64,000 nucleotides of DNA from NCBI GenBank assembly GCA_018857735.1, contig JABMCL010000658.1, positions 348,501 through 412,500 of the forward strand, read 5' to 3'. Positions 49,306 to 53,749 of the stretch are shown here, piece by piece; within the stretch, counting starts at the first letter, position 1; every line of letters starts with the position of its first letter. The stretch is from Alviniconcha marisindica. Lineage: Eukaryota; Mollusca; Gastropoda; Provannidae. The notes beneath the pieces were generated by a model. The model ran no database searches. It was not told where the DNA came from and saw only the letters and a list, made by a program, of their open reading frames with translations. The position numbers and the translations under genes were made by a program.

Positions 49306-50821
49306 GAGAGAGTGAGATTGTATTGAGTTACAACAAAGCTTCCTTTTATCTTCAAAAAAAAAGAAGTGTGTGTGTGTTGTTGAAAAGCATAATAAAATAA
49401 CAAGCCAAGTGGATCATACCTGTTTTACATCAGCCAGAAACCGTTTGGTTTCAGTGGTTTTCCTTGCATAACCTGCCAAAGTATGAATCTTCGCACACAG
49501 ATCTGCATTTTCTGAATTCTTTGCAACAAAATCTGAAACAGCAAATGAACAATAATCATCAAATTTGTATACTGTCACATAAATGATAACCATACCAACA
49601 ACAACAAAAAAATTGCTTTCCACATTATCTTTATTATACATTTTACTATTTTTGTAGAAATTAAAGCGATCAAAATTCCATGCAGTCCTTGATATATAAT
49701 ATATATATATATATATACACATGTTTTATAACAACTGTGAACTGTACTAATATAAGTAACAATCCCACTTTTAATTTTTATCCTTCTATTTTTAATGGCC
49801 TTCACTGTTCTTCCAGTAGATGTGGCCTCCTTCAAAATCAAACAGTTCAAACTTCAGTGTGTTGAAGACTGTTATTGTTTGTATGAGACTGTGCATGGGT
49901 TTCAATGAAACTTTCATATGGTGGAGTCAGGGCAAATTATGCGAAAAATAAATACAATTAAAGGGGGGGGGGGGGGGGGGAACCAAGAAGATCAATAAAT
50001 TTATTAAATAGCTGAACAATGCTGAACAGCAATAACTGGTATCCAATGAGTCCTATAGGACAGTGGTTAAAAATCAGCATGACTGTGCATTCACACCTAA
50101 CTACTAACTAGTCAAAGAAGTTGCACTGCCATGTGTTACATTAATTTACAATCAACAATGGCAGAAATTTGACAACTGGCTTAAGTGTTTGGGTTTGCCA
50201 CATGGAAAAGAAAGAAAACGTATACAGGTAACAGAGCAGGTTTGACTACATGTTTTGGGCTAAATGAGCCTCTGGTTATGGTGAACAAATGCAATAATCA
50301 GCAAGGAAATTAATTCTGGATTTTACACCACTGTGATAGCACCTAGGATTTAACCCTATAATCAAGTCAACAAACTGATTATCCTGCCACTAGTCACTAC
50401 ATTTTGGGCACGTATACACCCACACATTGAAACACACTCACCCACTGATTACAGTATGCTTTACTATGCATACCGTACATTCATGGGACACTGTTGTGAA
50501 CAAGAAGACTAAGAGTACTTAGACTAAGTGACAATAAGACTAAGAGTACTTGGTTGCCATAGTTCCAGTGAGTGATGGTGCTTGGAGGAAGGATGACTGT
50601 GAATACATTACACAGCACTGGAGCTGCAAAACTGAACACTGTTGGAACACAACCTCTCGCACTCCTAGGCGCTTTCTTTTGGTGGAGCATCAAGATTCGC
50701 ATTGCGAAGAGCGCATGGCGATTAGCTTGCACCGCCCGCTGTACATAAACAAACATGTCACAAGCCATTTCAAGAGCATACCTTTACAGGCACTGATCAG
50801 AGGATCGCCAAAATATGCCAT
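13260..50821 (-). CDS. THADA: THADA/Trm732-family tRNA-methylation cofactor, whole gene (43 exons, model)
   Basis: Large alpha-solenoid (armadillo/HEAT-like) protein. In yeast and human, family members (Trm732, THADA) partner the Trm7/FTSJ1 methyltransferase for 2'-O-methylation of tRNA nucleotide 32; animal THADA has also been linked to SERCA and energy balance. Recognition here rests on collinear matches along the whole length: VRLDAFALLCENKR, FITYNLNNQSPAFRQ, VVCCWRSIKEVSLLLG, RGAFELAYTGFV, CATRRSAGVPFFIQ, VHALNILRALYKDTRLGE, MTRIFGVKRSKDE and QNPCLCTRK. The segment from WRSIKEV to FGVKR is the DUF2428 core. Exons sum to about 6.3 kb (about 2,100 aa; human about 1,950). Exon phases agree at 40 of 42 junctions. 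Exon ends were called by eye, so single ends may be off. Confidence in the family is very high; in the exact model, moderate. Confidence 0.95.
14050..14165. repeat. (GT)n / GCAT repeat in THADA intron 42
   Basis: GT repeats, G10 run and (GCAT)n. Confidence 0.85.
15244..15374 (-). CDS. THADA: THADA exon 42
   Basis: GGSHPEQALFQLIGTMFSLH then CLTTALSWMTPQSSSVE; frame fixed by the phases of exons 41 and 43. It corresponds to vertebrate LAVLCDLLQQW...ILLGWLLGES. Confidence 0.85.
15438..15600. repeat. (GT)n compound microsatellite
   Basis: Interrupted GT tract of about 160 bp in THADA intron 41. Confidence 0.9.
15799..15912 (-). CDS. THADA: THADA exon 41
   Basis: RLVFDFWTLLVTLLQADDLE then VKDVVASISGKLCSSGM; matches vertebrate LALWKCVLTLLQSEEQAVRD. 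Donor G|GTGAGT. Confidence 0.9.
16381..16546 (-). CDS. THADA: THADA exon 40
   Basis: TKADSGGKVLQLLREWSSIL then ATSCEGEQPDDLHLSCAHVL; matches vertebrate AELKQWVQLVILSCEDHLPT. Donor G|GTTGGT is weak; phase supports it. Confidence 0.85.
16655..16752. repeat. Perfect 28-bp hairpin plus a third direct copy
   Basis: Arms 16655-16682 and 16693-16720 are exact reverse complements around a 10-nt loop (TTTGGGTTTT). A third copy of the right arm follows at about 16724-16751. Lies in the intron between exons 39 and 40. Confidence 0.9.
17090..17430. repeat. A-rich minisatellite (ATAAGAGGAAAAACAACAAA)
   Basis: About 12 imperfect units of 20-27 bp directly after the exon 39 donor; it creates spurious Phe/Cys/Val-rich ORFs on the minus strand. 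Confidence 0.85.
17456..17525 (-). CDS. THADA: THADA exon 39
   Basis: ADVKAALIQFSGRLFPALYS then HLK. Acceptor TTTTCAG|TGCAG chosen for phase. The intronic side of this acceptor is part of a 40-bp tandem array. Confidence 0.8.
17526..17995. repeat. 40-bp tandem array abutting exon 39 acceptor
   Basis: Twelve units like CTCACACCTGAAAACAATC then ATCCATAAATAACTTCATA. On the transcribed strand many units carry GATTGTTTTCAG or a close variant, as the true acceptor of exon 39 does. Confidence 0.9.
18172..18212 (-). CDS. THADA: THADA exon 38 (41 nt)
   Basis: VFEQLLLKLQMER between CTTCAG and AAG|GTGAGT; an amphipathic helix joining exons 37 and 39 in frame. Confidence 0.75.
18642..18753 (-). CDS. 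THADA: THADA exon 37
   Basis: REIGCFLPGPGNSEGSLCCL then LTFLSCNPEVHPLLDEM; donor ATG|GTAGTG. Fits the late vertebrate FLIWTMDIASNERSEIQSVA segment. Confidence 0.65.
18805..18870 (-). CDS. THADA: THADA exon 36
   Basis: VFHLLSLPPLASIINQKHNS then NN between ATACAG and GTGAGT. Helical. Only 51 nt separate it from exon 37, short for an intron, and the phase does not close; one of the two ends is mis-called, or there is a sequence error. Confidence 0.6.
19539..19771 (-). CDS. THADA: THADA exon 35
   Basis: Contains an acidic/Gly-Ser low-complexity insert (EADGDGDGGGGGGSGSGS) not seen in vertebrates, then DTVVIGAAMTTAVVDRLLDM and GLQEDAHAETVVK. Splice sites TTCCAG and AAG|GTACAC; phase agrees with exon 34. 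Confidence 0.75.
19863..19929 (-). CDS. THADA: THADA exon 34 (start uncertain)
   Basis: TLLCQDHVSNHIHEEPNVSE then SI. The donor AG|GTGATG fits exon 35. The acceptor is buried in a 46-bp tandem array (to 20.22 kb), and the start could be in another repeat copy. Confidence 0.6.
19930..20215. repeat. 46-bp tandem array across exon 34 acceptor
   Basis: Six units of CTTCAGCAGGAAAGGTTTGG then ACACAAACAGATGACCATGG. The copy nearest exon 34 runs into it. Confidence 0.9.
20402..21240. mobile_element. 835-bp DNA element with TTAA ends
   Basis: Left end TTAAAGGACAAGTCCAAGGT and right end CCTTGGACTTTTACTTTAA are inverted copies flanked by TTAA, as in piggyBac-type insertions. A second, inner inverted pair (GTCACTCTGGGGAGTC near 20585 and GACTCCCCAGACTGATGTCA near 21026) suggests a nested or composite structure. 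Encodes no transposase; carries the short ORF listed next. Inserted in THADA intron 33. Confidence 0.75.
20609..20785 (+). CDS. Short ORF with IQPYQFEP motif in the DNA element
   Basis: 58 codons, MANSSSEDESDTLPERPTRI then QPYQFEPVRQDFERV, ending NRTH and TGA. An acidic start followed by (I/V)QPY(Q/M)FEP is typical of many invertebrate multicopy proteins whose later part resembles the cytosolic ballast domain of P2X7. Here that Cys-rich part is missing, so this is a truncated remnant or a 5' exon. Family link is from memory of the motif. Confidence 0.45.
   Translation: MANSSSEDESDTLPERPTRIQPYQFEPVRQDFERVLEHRVSFEANPCGIPWSLRNRTH
21458..21840 (-). CDS. THADA: THADA exon 33
   Basis: Starts QNPCLCTRKVALDVTDLIL (vertebrate QNPCLVTRAVYIDILFLL) and continues through PHMPFLSQFLGCVATLAMKY and LGFEAYEVHLAVLQSLM. 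Donor G|GTACTG leaves phase 1, which does not match my exon 34 start. Confidence 0.9.
22131..22237 (-). CDS. THADA: THADA exon 32
   Basis: Encodes VYHLLLLTADVSGPLLRKLG then SVCASGWLPVIWLIS; follows LLQ as VFHLL does in vertebrates. Splits an Arg codon AG|G with exon 33, as expected. Confidence 0.9.
22305..22402. repeat. (CA)n with CGCACGCATG units
   Basis: About 100 bp in THADA intron 31. Confidence 0.9.
22887..23064 (-). CDS. THADA: THADA exon 31
   Basis: Encodes CSSSPVYKTRMMAARALQPL then QSHIHGILLQ; matches vertebrate CGHSPVYHSREMAARAL and QNHIHGTLLQ. Confidence 0.96.
23350..24085. repeat. Tandem array of the exon 30 donor end (about 120 bp unit)
   Basis: ACTCACTTGATGACGTAAGG recurs, with minor changes, at about 23467, 23585, 23700, 23831, 23957 and 24079 (true), with a partial copy at 23355. 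Each unit has the last codons (AAFIPYVI) and a GTGAGT donor. Confidence 0.93.
24085..24216 (-). CDS. THADA: THADA exon 30 (donor end repeated)
   Basis: Encodes HLHLHPSLYPVLMVLGRLFP then STMEGTTTRLNLAAFIPYVI; matches vertebrate RHPSMFLLLLVLERLY...FVPFIM. Donor AA|GTGAGT; the exon tail recurs to 23.35 kb. Confidence 0.94.
24912..25301. repeat. 195-bp tandem duplication including the exon 29 donor
   Basis: 24912-25106 and 25107-25301 differ at only about four positions. The second copy holds the last 32 nt of exon 29 and its donor; the first holds a decoy. Confidence 0.97.
25270..25356 (-). CDS. THADA: THADA exon 29 (donor end duplicated)
   Basis: Encodes QTGRAFFHKYPELYQFLLTE then LEMATHDL; matches vertebrate TGREFFSRFPSLYPFLLKQL. 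Its last 32 nt and the donor lie inside a 195-bp duplication. Confidence 0.95.
25630..25960 (-). mobile_element. tRNA-derived SINE (family B)
   Basis: Minus strand starts GGGGACAGCTCAGCTGGTAG (A box) and GCGGGTTCGAGTCCCC (B box), a tRNA-like head of about 75 nt, then GTGCACGTTAAAAATCCCA in the body. Intron 28 of THADA. Confidence 0.88.
26368..26465 (-). CDS. THADA: THADA exon 28 (acceptor end repeated)
   Basis: Encodes IRNSATLLLSALMTRIFGVK then RSKDESMLSKRN; end of the DUF2428 core. Acceptor with exon start recurs twice more at 26.5-26.6 kb. Confidence 0.97.
26440..26600. repeat. Three copies of the exon 28 acceptor region (about 50 bp)
   Basis: AGCGGAGTTACGGATCTGTC...GATAAACAGGTAAG is repeated with drift at about 26496 and 26547. 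Confidence 0.85.
26885..26978 (+). repeat. SINE-tail repeat (family T) copy
   Basis: GTGAAAGTCGAGGTGGACGT...CCCTAATAGTCC...GGGGACGTAAAGCAACA. Confidence 0.75.
27058..27130 (+). repeat. Dispersed AAGTAAGTAACTTGGTGTTT repeat
   Basis: Continues TTACGTCCAGTCAACCAG and GGTTATCTCAGGGCG; a second copy is at 38515-38562 and a short piece, minus strand, at 2502-2520. Confidence 0.75.
27488..27613. repeat. 42-bp tandem triplicate
   Basis: GACAAGCGCTCTGGGCTTCA then TTCCGTTTCAGACTGGT three times in a row, close to the donor of exon 27. Confidence 0.93.
27665..27787 (-). CDS. THADA: THADA exon 27
   Basis: Encodes VHALNILRALYKDTRLGEDV then APYICQGLKAAILGFKSQFW; nearly superimposable on the vertebrate sequence. 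Confidence 0.97.
28063..28185 (-). CDS. THADA: THADA exon 26
   Basis: Encodes AIVATETAASGRPSFHQAIG then QLLDIALSSPTSAQPANTDG; a 41-codon, phase 0-0 exon. Position and helix match the vertebrate KITMKELISLA segment; the sequence itself is less conserved. Confidence 0.88.
28270..28350 (+). repeat. Dispersed AGCGCTTT-type repeat, fragment
   Basis: ATAATAATGATAATAAGACGG...TTTATAGAGCACTTTTAGAG...AAGCACTTTA; same family as 63335-63430 (AAAGCGCTACGAGTTCCTG) and 38822-38880. Confidence 0.55.
28807..28939 (-). CDS. THADA: THADA exon 25
   Basis: Encodes SPWSELQTLPRRWLEEMMSA then CATRRSAGVPFFIQ. The ATRRSAG(V/I)PF motif is invariant in the family. Acceptor (ACAAAAG|G) chosen over a nearer CTCCAG because only it gives the right phase. 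Confidence 0.95.
29571..29680 (-). CDS. THADA: THADA exon 24
   Basis: Encodes VEEMGQYFKQQLMESLHRGA then FELAYTGFVMMCQMLW; near-identical to the vertebrate GDYFKQHLLQSRHRGAFELA block. Donor AA|GTGAGT. Confidence 0.97.
30100..30965. repeat. Array of the exon 23 donor end (about 122 bp unit, 8 copies with the true one)
   Basis: TTACCTGCTGCAGAGAGAAG...GAGACACGGCGCCAGGCTGC...GTGATGGGCACACGCTG recurs at about 30108, 30218, 30336, 30460, 30588, 30712, 30836 and 30956. C-runs separate the older units. Confidence 0.95.
30961..31160 (-). CDS. THADA: THADA exon 23, DUF2428 hallmark (donor end repeated)
   Basis: Encodes YLVVCCWRSIKEVSLLLGEL then SQRVPITQPGAVSQGLFSLQ. CCWRS(M/I)KEV is the signature of the family. 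The tail of the exon and its CAG|GTAAGG donor recur seven times, down to 30.1 kb. Confidence 0.95.
31190..32050. repeat. CACACAGCCACACCCATG minisatellite filling intron 22
   Basis: About 860 bp of (TGCACACAGCCACACCCA)-type units occupy nearly all of the intron between exons 22 and 23, giving long shadow ORFs on both strands. Confidence 0.93.
32066..32208 (-). CDS. THADA: THADA exon 22
   Basis: Encodes CLEECHKPVWSRYVGRLLEV then AIVSPVVQNSSPEGNVP; the SPV(I/V)Q(N/S)SSPEG motif is shared with vertebrates. Confidence 0.95.
32692..32950 (-). CDS. THADA: THADA exon 21
   Basis: A Gly/Glu/Arg-rich low-conservation start, then LLVEQVAVAQTSLILAAANR and PIYPTLHCIRYILEGVDF; matches vertebrate NSLLQAAAAFPMYGRVHCI. 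Confidence 0.92.
33185..33985. repeat. Array derived from the exon 20 donor end (about 60-90 bp unit, 10 copies)
   Basis: CATACCTGTGAGCTGCTCCT then CAGCCTCCCTTCTCCCTACC recurs from 33208 to 33897; it aligns with the exon 20 end and first intron bases, which include ACATGAAAGTTGCTGCTGC and TCACCTTCCAGCTTCTC. Confidence 0.85.
33988..34207 (-). CDS. THADA: THADA exon 20 (donor end repeated)
   Basis: Encodes TQEKCRALYSAGMQLAASTR then PQDCSTAAYIFRLLLQ; matches vertebrate LFQAALELSTSTKPYDC. Ends GAAG|GTGAGC; diverged copies of this end fill 33.19-33.95 kb. Confidence 0.9.
34310..34735 (+). mobile_element. tRNA-derived SINE (family A) with internal tandem expansion
   Basis: TTTGGCCTAGCGGTAAGG (A box) then six units of GATGTAGGTCTGAATCCCC then ATGGTAAGGA, i.e. 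the B-box part has been multiplied. The body (TCTTCAAAAATGG...ACATTAAAATGGCTCTCATC) matches the copies at 59-60.6 kb. Confidence 0.85.
34832..35202. mobile_element. 371-bp MITE made of nested palindromes
   Basis: Terminal inverted repeats GGGAGCTGCCACAAGTATCA (continuing TTTTTG) at 34835-34860 and, reversed, 35172-35198. The interior is almost entirely words such as TTTTGTCACAACAAAA, TTGTTGCAACAAAA and TGTCGCGACAAAC, each near-palindromic. Confidence 0.85.
35417..35568 (-). CDS. THADA: THADA exon 19
   Basis: Encodes YVHTLLECLTDTFEENKQEA then LKLLLACTSDSTRLL; matches vertebrate TLMECFTSTFEDVKILAFDL. Confidence 0.93.
35598..35685. repeat. Compound (TC)n(AC)n microsatellite
   Basis: In THADA intron 18, next to exon 19. 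Confidence 0.95.
36186..36303 (-). CDS. THADA: THADA exon 18
   Basis: Encodes SFLSWLEGFLFMQLYPSAAF then ARRTMSLAILSLLVQDVHT; matches vertebrate FMSSICNSLFEALFPGSSY and the SALTIL segment. Confidence 0.93.
37515..37613 (-). CDS. THADA: THADA exon 17
   Basis: Encodes LLFRINESQQALLRLKKRRQ then REKETTSALQNYE; matches vertebrate KLFCRIQESSQVLYKLEQ. Confidence 0.93.
37680..38255. repeat. 40-bp tandem array in intron 16
   Basis: About 14 units of ACACTGACACAGCATCAGAT then TTCATCTAGACTGTCTGAC, very uniform (recent), between exons 16 and 17. Confidence 0.95.
38512..38570 (+). repeat. Dispersed AAGTAAGTAA repeat, second copy
   Basis: GAGTAAGTAATTTGATGTTT then TACGCCCAGTCACCC and TTATCTCAGGGCG. Confidence 0.75.
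38974..39168 (-). CDS. THADA: THADA exon 16
   Basis: Encodes AVPVAELIAMTSQVRLDAFA, then LLCENKRTAEAISDVEF, then FITYNLNNQSPAFRQAML. One of the most conserved blocks of the family and the match that identified the gene. Confidence 0.97.
39375..39885. repeat. ACAGACAG / GGACAGACAGAC minisatellite
   Basis: About 500 bp of degenerate ACAG units starting immediately after the exon 15 donor; the 225-codon minus ORF over it is spurious beyond exon 15. Confidence 0.9.
39894..40036 (-). CDS. THADA: THADA exon 15 (acceptor end repeated)
   Basis: Encodes DEQLGAMIVCLRRARAWG...WTKILSALSSPEQQ; matches vertebrate GALGALMACLRIARAHG. Exon start plus acceptor recur at 75-bp spacing at about 40111 and 40187. 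Confidence 0.92.
40005..40205. repeat. 75-bp tandem triplicate across exon 15 acceptor
   Basis: CACAATCATGGCGCCGAGCT then GTTCATCCCCTGTAG at about 40007, 40082 and 40157; each copy has a CTACAG or CTGCAG acceptor. Confidence 0.93.
40213..40294 (-). CDS. THADA: THADA exon 14 (GC donor)
   Basis: Encodes YILPKIMKKDKTVLEYMLNR then LSSFKET; aligns with vertebrate DYYLPKLLSYSPESLQYMVK. The 5' splice site reads ACAG|GCAAGT, a GC-AG intron. Confidence 0.85.
40395..40605. repeat. Imperfect CACATGCA repeat
   Basis: (CACACATGC)-like units in intron 13. Confidence 0.85.
40616..40768 (-). CDS. THADA: THADA exon 13 (acceptor end repeated)
   Basis: Encodes ASELYEVLMGQEKERGGD...LCASDKKLKQHIIE, with a charged insert. 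The first bases and the acceptor occur again at about 40868-40910. Confidence 0.8.
40740..40930. repeat. Duplication of the exon 13 acceptor region (about 125 bp)
   Basis: GTACAGCTCGCTGGCCTGAA (true) and ATACAGCTCACTGGCTTGAA (decoy, about 40877), followed in both by GGGCATAAATATAC-like sequence. Confidence 0.8.
41199..41392 (-). CDS. THADA: THADA exon 12
   Basis: Encodes DPFLLSVLQHVLRMDWSNHS then KFSALTSLARCLGAKPILL; the same order as vertebrate FVELTESLLRLEW...KYTCLGCLVECIG. Confidence 0.9.
41500..41718. repeat. CACACATGCATG repeat
   Basis: About 215 bp in intron 11. Confidence 0.88.
41953..42022 (-). CDS. THADA: THADA exon 11
   Basis: Encodes VMRQNSRIIFDNCLKLHVIA then SQC; aligns with vertebrate HQTKIMFKNLLQMH. 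Donor G|GTGAGT, phase 1. Confidence 0.88.
42228..42412. repeat. (GT)n tract next to an unresolved base
   Basis: About 185 bp interrupted GT array; an N occurs at 42217 and a 34-bp AAAATCTAGAGTGTGTAACT-like triplet precedes it. Confidence 0.92.
42479..42596 (-). CDS. THADA: THADA exon 10 (acceptor end repeated)
   Basis: Encodes SCLKEAAASPRLGRRLRGDG then ETIQHLLNFVWTHWQDQLD; NFVWTHWQDQLD parallels vertebrate EYVYTHWEHPLD. Acceptor CACCAG|G and exon start are repeated four more times to 43.3 kb. Confidence 0.9.
42575..43310. repeat. Array of the exon 10 acceptor region (about 146 bp, 5 copies)
   Basis: CCTCCTTCAGACAGCTCCTG then GTGACAAGCAGCAGGATTAG...GAAATGAACAAACAGCACGC at 42579, 42728, 42876, 43018 and 43160. 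Confidence 0.95.
43340..43800. repeat. CA-rich low-complexity DNA with C-runs
   Basis: Imperfect CACACATGCA units and C8-C10 runs in intron 9. Confidence 0.8.
43843..44237 (-). CDS. THADA: THADA exon 9
   Basis: Long exon starting MVTNTLELGGQPLAVPPWL and ending TVTLWTTRM. It corresponds to the vertebrate part with HLISSVLLRSV...VPEWF. An acidic, Ala-rich stretch in the middle (ATKEAGGVPEEVAASEMG) is probably a loop. Confidence 0.85.
44755..45000. repeat. Three copies of the exon 8 donor end (about 70-90 bp)
   Basis: TTACTTACCTGTGGGACAGT then GACAGGTGCAGCA at about 44769, 44861 and 44931. Confidence 0.93.
44937..45022 (-). CDS. THADA: THADA exon 8 (donor end repeated)
   Basis: Encodes QMMMDCRCCCAIHLMLLLQI then AAPVTVPQ, followed by CAG|GTAAG. 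The last part of the exon and its donor recur at about 44867 and 44775, so which donor is used is uncertain; the exon-proximal one keeps the phase. Confidence 0.75.
45170..45365. repeat. Dispersed repeat fragment (TTTAACGTCCTGTC family)
   Basis: Contains CAATCCTTACACAAACA and ATCAAACACAAATTTTC, both also present at 23282-23342. Confidence 0.6.
45553..45731 (-). CDS. THADA: THADA exon 7
   Basis: Encodes RGGQSAVQVNSLMHDCHV...ALASIMQTDLQIMRE, two helical repeats. Acceptor TTCACAG, donor GG|GTAGGT. Confidence 0.8.
45808..45912 (-). repeat. SINE-tail repeat (family T) copy
   Basis: Plus-strand text TTCAATGTTGCTCTACGTCC ... CACCTCGACTTTCACACAGC, the reverse of the consensus. Confidence 0.8.
46584..46632 (-). 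CDS. THADA: THADA exon 6
   Basis: Encodes ALLFLARSQTYFFHLF between CAACAG and CAG|GTAAAT. Short and hydrophobic, consistent with a solenoid helix; phases fit exons 5 and 7. Confidence 0.55.
46725..46775. repeat. (GT)n microsatellite
   Basis: In THADA intron 5 next to exon 6. Confidence 0.95.
47150..47182 (-). CDS. THADA: THADA exon 5 (33-nt micro-exon, tentative)
   Basis: EACVTAVSSS between TTTCAG and AG|GTACTG. It is supported only by splice sites and by phase agreement with exons 4 and 6; there is no family match. Confidence 0.4.
48211..48383 (-). CDS. THADA: THADA exon 4
   Basis: Encodes YFQGLAPDEKEIAQQLL...SVRHVVDMLAALMDNFA. The acceptor TTGCAG is clear; the donor (GG|GTGTGT) is weak and was chosen by phase. 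Confidence 0.7.
48850..48947 (-). CDS. THADA: THADA exon 3
   Basis: Encodes SKCLPDVDLLLKLLVPLYLS then IGNKNAAKKVLS; the end matches the vertebrate YLSLSLKNPLKKVLAS stretch. Phase 0 in, phase 2 out (donor AG|GTACC). Confidence 0.85.
49045..49316. repeat. Two (GA)n tracts
   Basis: 49049-49107 and 49269-49316, in intron 2. Confidence 0.95.
49420..49532 (-). CDS. THADA: THADA exon 2
   Basis: Between a TTTCAG acceptor and CAG|GTATG donor. Encodes DFVAKNSENADLCAKI...KRFLADVKQ, which aligns with the N-terminal helical part of vertebrate THADA. Confidence 0.8.
49963..49980. repeat. G18 homopolymer
   Basis: Uninterrupted G-run in THADA intron 1. Confidence 0.95.
50782..50821 (-). CDS. THADA: THADA exon 1 (start codon)
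   Basis: Reads MAYFGDPLISACK plus one base, then GTATGC donor. The extra G joins AT of exon 2 to give Asp in frame. Chosen as start because it is the first ATG upstream with a matching phase, and a GGCGGC-rich promoter area lies just beyond. An upstream non-coding exon is possible. Confidence 0.7.
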
Positions 50822-51480
50822 TGTTTCTGCCAGTATTCGGTGAAACAAATAACGATCTGTGCACGACAAATAAGCGTATTTATTTTTCTAGCGTCGTGAG
50901 GTTCCGTGGCCGCATGGGCGCCGCCATGATAGAAAGACCGCACTCTAAATTGTTTACTCGGAAAAGGTCACTTTATTTATTTTTTACCGTGACTGAAACT
51001 GTTTCGTTATTATCCGATTATTACAGAAAATCATAAAAAGTGTTATGGTTTTATTAAAATCAAACTATTAAGGTATGCAAAAAATTCACCTTTGACCTAC
51101 TTTCTCTCCGAAATATTTGCAGGCTTTCTCTTCCGGGTAGTGTACACAAAAACAAAGTGAGTCCTGTGACGAGGTGATTGACAGCTATTTTATATGTTTG
51201 CGGCGAGACTGCGGGAAATGTCACAAGTTGTTGCTGATATTGCTTTACAAGATTTTCAACAAGAAAATTTGGTGTCGCTGTTGATGTGGAAGCGATAAAA
51301 GTTTGTGAAGTTTGGTGAAAGTGGCCGGACGGCGAAGCCGACAGCCACTGGACTGTCAGCGTTGATGGCCGCACAGTGAGCGCGCGTGCTACCCCTCCCA
51401 ACTCAGTAAGTTGAAAGTGTGCGTGAATTCGGCAAATGTGCCAAAGTGTGAATCGATATAACACAGGGTTTGGGTTTTCT
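50822..51480 (-). promoter_or_regulatory. Probable THADA promoter / 5' UTR, possibly bidirectional
   Basis: CpG-containing and free of simple repeats, unlike its surroundings. An ATGGCGGC word on the minus strand at about 50922-50929 resembles the YY1-type element often found at animal transcription starts. No TATA box at a sensible distance. It also sits upstream of a plus-strand candidate exon. Confidence 0.45.
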
Positions 51481-51526
51481 TTCGGAGGTTGCGCCCCTGC
51501 AGCAGTGTGAGTCGACGATCGATTGC

Positions 51527-51744
51527 GGTCCGCAAACCGTGCAAACCCGACTCCCTCTAAGCCCGCACCTGTAGAGTCGCCCAGTCAGGCCGAAAACAGT
51601 GGTTGTAGCAGACGACAAAAATTATGCCGGCTTCGCACTACTGCGTATACATTGATACAGCGCTTCGTTCTGGTCGTTTGTGAATGCACGCTGGAACTTG
51701 AACTGTTTTTCCTGTTTGCAGCAGACAACTGCGGAATGGTCAAG
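51527..51744 (+). other. Candidate first exon of a divergent plus-strand transcript
   Basis: Non-repetitive sequence ending GCGGAATGGTCAAG|GTAATC: an ATG in good context at 51736 followed by only two codons (MVK) and a donor. No convincing continuation is seen to the right edge, so this may be a 5' exon of a gene beyond the window, a non-coding transcript, or chance. Confidence 0.25.
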
Positions 51745-51937
51745 GTAATCACTTGTCTGATCAAGTCTTATAATACCGTATAATTTTATTATATTTTTTG
51801 CTTCGTTTTCATGTTACATGTACTTCAGTAGTGTTGACTGCCGGCCGGTTTCGGTCGGCCTCCAAGTATTGACAGCAGCGAAAACCGACCGTGGCATTGC
51901 ACTGTAACAGTATAACAGCTAGTTAGTTTTGCTTTTG

Positions 51938-52050
51938 CAGAGCTCAGGAGCTGTGTGAAAGTCGAAGTGGACGTCCTGAGCCCCCCCGTCCCTAATAGTC
52001 TGTATGCGGGGTCTCCGTGAGTGTACGTAGAGCAATATTGAACAAACGAT
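51938..52050 (+). repeat. SINE-tail repeat (family T) copy
   Basis: GAGCTCAGGAGCTGTGTGAA...GTCGAAGTGGACGTCC...GTCCCTAATAGTCTG...GTACGTAGAGCAATATTGAA. Confidence 0.82.
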
Positions 52051-52178
52051 TAGCTTTTAGTTTCAAGTTCCAGCAGACGGGACTGCCAATATACCGCTAT
52101 TACCAGCGTGGTACATTTATTTGTATCAGCTAGAAAACAGCAATGGGCTGTGGACAAAGATGCCAGGATACAATGAGA

Positions 52179-52179
<1 letters not shown>

Positions 52180-52262
<83 letters not shown>

Positions 52263-52412
52263 CCTCTCCCCCTGCCTCCCTCAATTGTATATATATATAT
52301 TTGTGTATGTTCTATTAGCCTATTATTTTGCCTACAGAGAAAGCTACTTGCCTTTTGTGTCTCTAACACTGTAACAGTCCCAGCCTCACTCTCTGGGTCA
52401 GTCAGTCTGTGT

Positions 52413-52487
<75 letters not shown>

Positions 52488-52539
52488 CACCCCCCTCACA
52501 GTCTCACACAAACACACACATGCACACACACACATGCAT

Positions 52540-52625
<86 letters not shown>
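52180..52625. repeat. Two (CT)n tracts and a (CA)n tract
   Basis: (CT) at 52180-52265 and 52414-52487, (CA) at 52536-52625; all almost perfect. Confidence 0.97.
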
Positions 52626-52626
<1 letters not shown>

Positions 52627-52629
52627 AGT

Positions 52630-53600
52630 TGACTTGCTGCAAATCTGTATGTGGACATGGTTTGTTCTTTTGACAGGGATGCATGTTAAAAATGATCAAG
52701 AGGCTGCCCATACAATTATTATGGATGGTTCAGCAGTGGTCCTATATATATATATATATATATACATTTGGTGTTTAAATATATATAAATAAAACACTTT
52801 AACAGAGAGTCCCATTAACAAATTAGCTTGATCAGTGACAAAATAACTGTGACAAAATAGCCGTTCCATAGAATGGAGAAGTAATTTATGCTTATAGTAT
52901 ACAAAATCCTGACAGATTAACTTCTTAGTCACATTTGAAGCTTGTTTCAGTCATTTAAAATGAAAAGCATTTCACAGACAAAAAGACAGGAAATATTCTG
53001 CAGAAGAGGCTATTCAGTATTTTTAGAAACTTGTTTGTTTGTTTTTGTTTTTGCTTTTGTTTGTTTGTTTGTTTTTTCTTCACACACACACACAGACACA
53101 CACACACACACACACGACACACATAGTGGAGCTAAGTACTCCTTTTTGTACTTGCTGTAAATAGTTCCCCTTTCACTTTCAGCTTGTATAAGTTAACTGT
53201 GTAGCCATGACCAACATGGGCAACAGCAAACTGATTTCTCTGTGTGTGTGTGTGTGTGTGGATAGAACTTGCACACTGTGGGCCACCCACAACGGCCTTC
53301 ATTTGTTCCTACAGTTCGCTGTTACAGTAACAGCGAAGAGTTCTCTTACAGGACACAGTCTTTGGTAACAGCAACAACAACACTGCTGCATAGGCTAGCC
53401 TTGTCGTGCCTTCTAGGCGTGCGCTGTTTGTTTGATAGTCACCTTTAGGCAGTAATAAACATCCGCGCCGTCACTAACCACACATACGCTCGCCCCATGA
53501 ATCAGTGGCTAGGTTACCGTATATCAGTGAACGTGTGCCACACCTGCAGTAGCATCAGCGTTTGGCTGACAGGTGTAAGTATTAAGGAGCCACAACAACA
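52630..53600. other. No gene seen
   Basis: AT-rich with short TA, GTTT and CA repeats; no frame with splice sites or resemblance. Confidence 0.5.
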
Positions 53601-53749
53601 AGGTGGGGAAGAAAAAAAAGAGAAAAAAAGAAAAAATAGAGAGAGTGAGAAGAAGAGGAAGAGGGGAAGGAGGGGATGTTCTAGCACGGTAGGTGGGAGT
53701 GGCAGACAGGTTACTTGTGTTACTGGAGGGGCCAGGTAAATGCCATCGG

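Noticed and set aside
50481..50768. 95-codon minus-strand ORF downstream of THADA exon 1
   Set aside because: It lies in intron 1, is out of phase with exon 1 and has a Leu/Ser repeat end.
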